Shown: piece after piece, positions 60,018 to 64,000 of the stretch
Position numbering within the stretch: position 1 is the first letter of the stretch
Layout of the letters: every line of letters starts with the position of its first letter
Translations under genes and position numbers: made by a program
Assembly: GCF_025137375.1 (NCBI RefSeq)
Contig: NZ_CP073720.1
Location: forward strand, 5,542,501-5,606,500
Length of the DNA stretch: 64,000 nt
Source of the DNA: Dactylosporangium fulvum
GTDB taxonomy: Bacteria; Actinomycetota; Actinomycetes; Mycobacteriales; Micromonosporaceae
Direction: 5' to 3'
Notes under the pieces: model-generated
The model's database searches: none
What the model saw: only the letters and a program-made list of their open reading frames with translations
What the model was told of the DNA's origin: nothing

Positions 60018-61052
60018 TCACGCCGACTGGCGCACCACGAGTTTGGGGTCGAAGATGACCGACTCGACACGCAGTGAAGGGTCGTCGATCCGCTCGAGGA
60101 CCATGTGCGCCGCCTGCGCCGCCATGTCCTCCAGCGGGTGGCGAACCGTCGTGAGCTGGGGGCGCGCGTCGAGGGCCGCACTGCTGTCGTCGAAGCCTAC
60201 GACCTTGACGTCCTCGGGGACGCGCCGGTTCTGCGACCGTAGCGCCATGATCGCGCCCTGCGCCATCAGGTCGTTGGCGACGAACAGGCCGTCGAGGTCG
60301 GGCTGGGTGAACAGCAGCTCGAGCAGTGCGGACTCACCGGACTCGTACGTGAAGCCGCCCTCGGTGAACGGGAAGTACGCGAAGCCGTGGCGGGCGAGGG
60401 CCTGGCGGAACCCGATGAGCCGGTCCTGGCTGGCGGGCACGTGCGCCGGGCCGGTGATCATGGCGGGCCGGATGCAGCCGCGGCCGACGAGGTGCTCCGC
60501 GGCGAGCGCGCCGCCGGCGTCGTTGGCGAGGTCGACGTAGCTGATCGGGACCGGCTGAGCGGGCCGGCCGACGAGGACCGCGGCGATGCCCGCGTCGCAC
60601 AGTTGCTGCGGCAGCGTGTCGTCGGGGTGCAGCGACAGGACCACCGCGCCGTCCGCCTGCCCCTGCCCGAGGTCTCCGACGAGCCGGGTCCGCGCCTCGG
60701 CGGTACCGACGATCTGCAGCGCCAGCTGGATACCCTTGGGCCGCAGGACACTCATCACACCGCCGACGATCCGGCCGAAGTACGGGTCGGCGAAGAAACG
60801 GCGCATGAAGGGGTCGTCGTCGTGGGACACCGCGTCGGAGACGACCAGGGCCACGGTGCCGCTGCGACGGGTGACGAGCGAGCGGGCCGCGCGGTTGGGC
60901 ACGTAGCCGGTGGCGTCGACGGCCTGCCACACGATCTCGTGGAGTTTGGGGTCGACGTTGCGCACGCCGTTGATGACGCGGGACACCGTCGCACGGGACA
61001 CTCCCGCGGCTTCGGCCACGTCTTCAAGGGTCGGTCGTCGCTTCTCGCTCAT
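60018..61052 (-). CDS. LacI-family transcription regulator
   Basis: 344 residues. Helix-turn-helix TLEDVAEAAGVSRATVSRVINGV (about 8-31) with hinge helix YVPNRAARSL, then the sugar-binding periplasmic-type domain to 344 (ALVVSD, DGAVVLSL, LDGLFVANDLMAQGAIMAL, KVVGFDDSSAA, TTVRHPLEDMAAQAA). It should release its operator on binding a sugar. ATG 61052 follows GTG 61055; TATAAA lies 8 nt before the ATG. One GGAAAGCGCTCTCC box overlaps the expected -35 and a second lies 25 bases upstream, pointing to autorepression. Probable target: the glucanase genes. Confidence 0.9.
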   Translation of the reverse strand: MSEKRRPTLEDVAEAAGVSRATVSRVINGVRNVDPKLHEIVWQAVDATGYVPNRAARSLVTRRSGTVALVVSDAVSHDDDPFMRRFFADPYFGRIVGGVMSVLRPKGIQLALQIVGTAEARTRLVGDLGQGQADGAVVLSLHPDDTLPQQLCDAGIAAVLVGRPAQPVPISYVDLANDAGGALAAEHLVGRGCIRPAMITGPAHVPASQDRLIGFRQALARHGFAYFPFTEGGFTYESGESALLELLFTQPDLDGLFVANDLMAQGAIMALRSQNRRVPEDVKVVGFDDSSAALDARPQLTTVRHPLEDMAAQAAHMVLERIDDPSLRVESVIFDPKLVVRQSA

Positions 61053-61060
61053 CACGCGCT

Positions 61061-61066
61061 TTTATA
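61061..61066 (-). promoter_or_regulatory. -10 box TATAAA of the LacI gene
   Basis: On the minus strand TATAAA (61066-61061) lies 5 nt before GTG 61055 and 8 nt before ATG 61052. The expected -35 position falls in the operator at 61077-61090. Confidence 0.55.
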
Positions 61067-61076
61067 GCACGCCGAC

Positions 61077-61090
61077 GGAAAGCGCTCTCC
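61077..61090. promoter_or_regulatory. LacI-family operator at the regulator promoter
   Basis: GGAAAGCGCTCTCC, one mismatch from a perfect palindrome. It covers the -35 region of the LacI gene. Confidence 0.75.
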
Positions 61091-61101
61091 AAGGTCCACT
61101 C

Positions 61102-61115
61102 GGAGAGCGCTTTCC
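61102..61115. promoter_or_regulatory. Second LacI-family operator
   Basis: GGAGAGCGCTTTCC, the mirror image of the neighbouring site, centred 25 bases away. It also lies 12 bases past the end of the glucanase gene. Confidence 0.75.
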
Positions 61116-61127
61116 AGCCATGGACAA

Positions 61128-64000
<2,873 letters not shown>

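Noticed and set aside
59062..60058. Open frames of 80-198 codons in the gene-free region before LacI
   Set aside because: They run through tandem repeats in several phases, lack ribosome sites and have no protein-like motifs.

Overview
The window is very GC-rich chromosomal DNA with the gene style of a filamentous or soil actinobacterium. An Lsr2 nucleoid protein, a septum-formation-like lipoprotein, DUF2252, GtrA, many GTG starts, at least eleven genes whose start codon sits 6-7 nt after a TANNNT -10 box, and several secreted enzymes with discoidin, PA14 or ricin-type domains all fit Micromonosporaceae or a close family. No rRNA or other species marker is present, so the genus is not fixed.

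Layout. 0-13.5 kb: tyrosine phosphatase (cut by the left edge), DUF2252 protein, an ABC-F protein preceded by a leader peptide and attenuator, AlkC-type glycosylase, lipoprotein, flavin oxidoreductase, a secreted metzincin-like protease, an APH-fold kinase, a PAS membrane protein and a metallophosphoesterase. 13.5-14.4 kb: a 14-bp tandem array and a hairpin element. 14.4-25.8 kb: P450, then a tight four-gene operon (PA14-rich sugar dehydrogenase, double GT2, GT-C, GtrA), UspA and an MFS sugar porter. 26-31.7 kb: GH64 glucanase, a repeat protein and a second large metalloprotease. 31.9-43.9 kb: small housekeeping and regulatory genes (Pth2, STAS, AraC/VOC pair, Lsr2, GT2, Bcr-type exporter) mixed with four decayed genes (corA, LLM oxidoreductase, serine hydrolase, APH kinase) and palindromic repeats. 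44-51.2 kb: ThuA-ricin secreted protein, discoidin membrane protein, DUF305-like protein and an OmpR/histidine kinase pair. 51.5-58.1 kb: ligase/cold-shock/SDR operon, a fused sugar-ABC remnant, MazG-like and LysR genes, MFS and a DUF305-like lipoprotein. 58.1-60 kb: minisatellites. 60-64 kb: a LacI regulator and a large multi-domain glucanase running off the right edge.

How parts work together. Five near-identical GGAGAGCGCTCTCC-type boxes (26.0, 59.2, 59.4 and two at 61.1 kb) tie the LacI regulator to its own promoter and to the GH64/MFS divergent promoter. This suggests a beta-1,3-glucan regulon: secreted GH64 and GH16/TIM-barrel enzymes with discoidin binding modules, plus an uptake permease. 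The 15.8-23.8 kb operon looks like a cell-envelope glycan system with a lipid-linked sugar donor synthase, processive synthase, GtrA-type membrane protein, lipid-dependent transferase and a secreted sugar-binding enzyme. The most specific regulatory element seen is upstream of the ABC-F gene: a 14-residue leader peptide containing Met-Arg-Leu-Arg, followed by mutually exclusive hairpins that end in a GC-rich stem and a U-tract. This has the architecture of a macrolide-sensing transcription attenuator.
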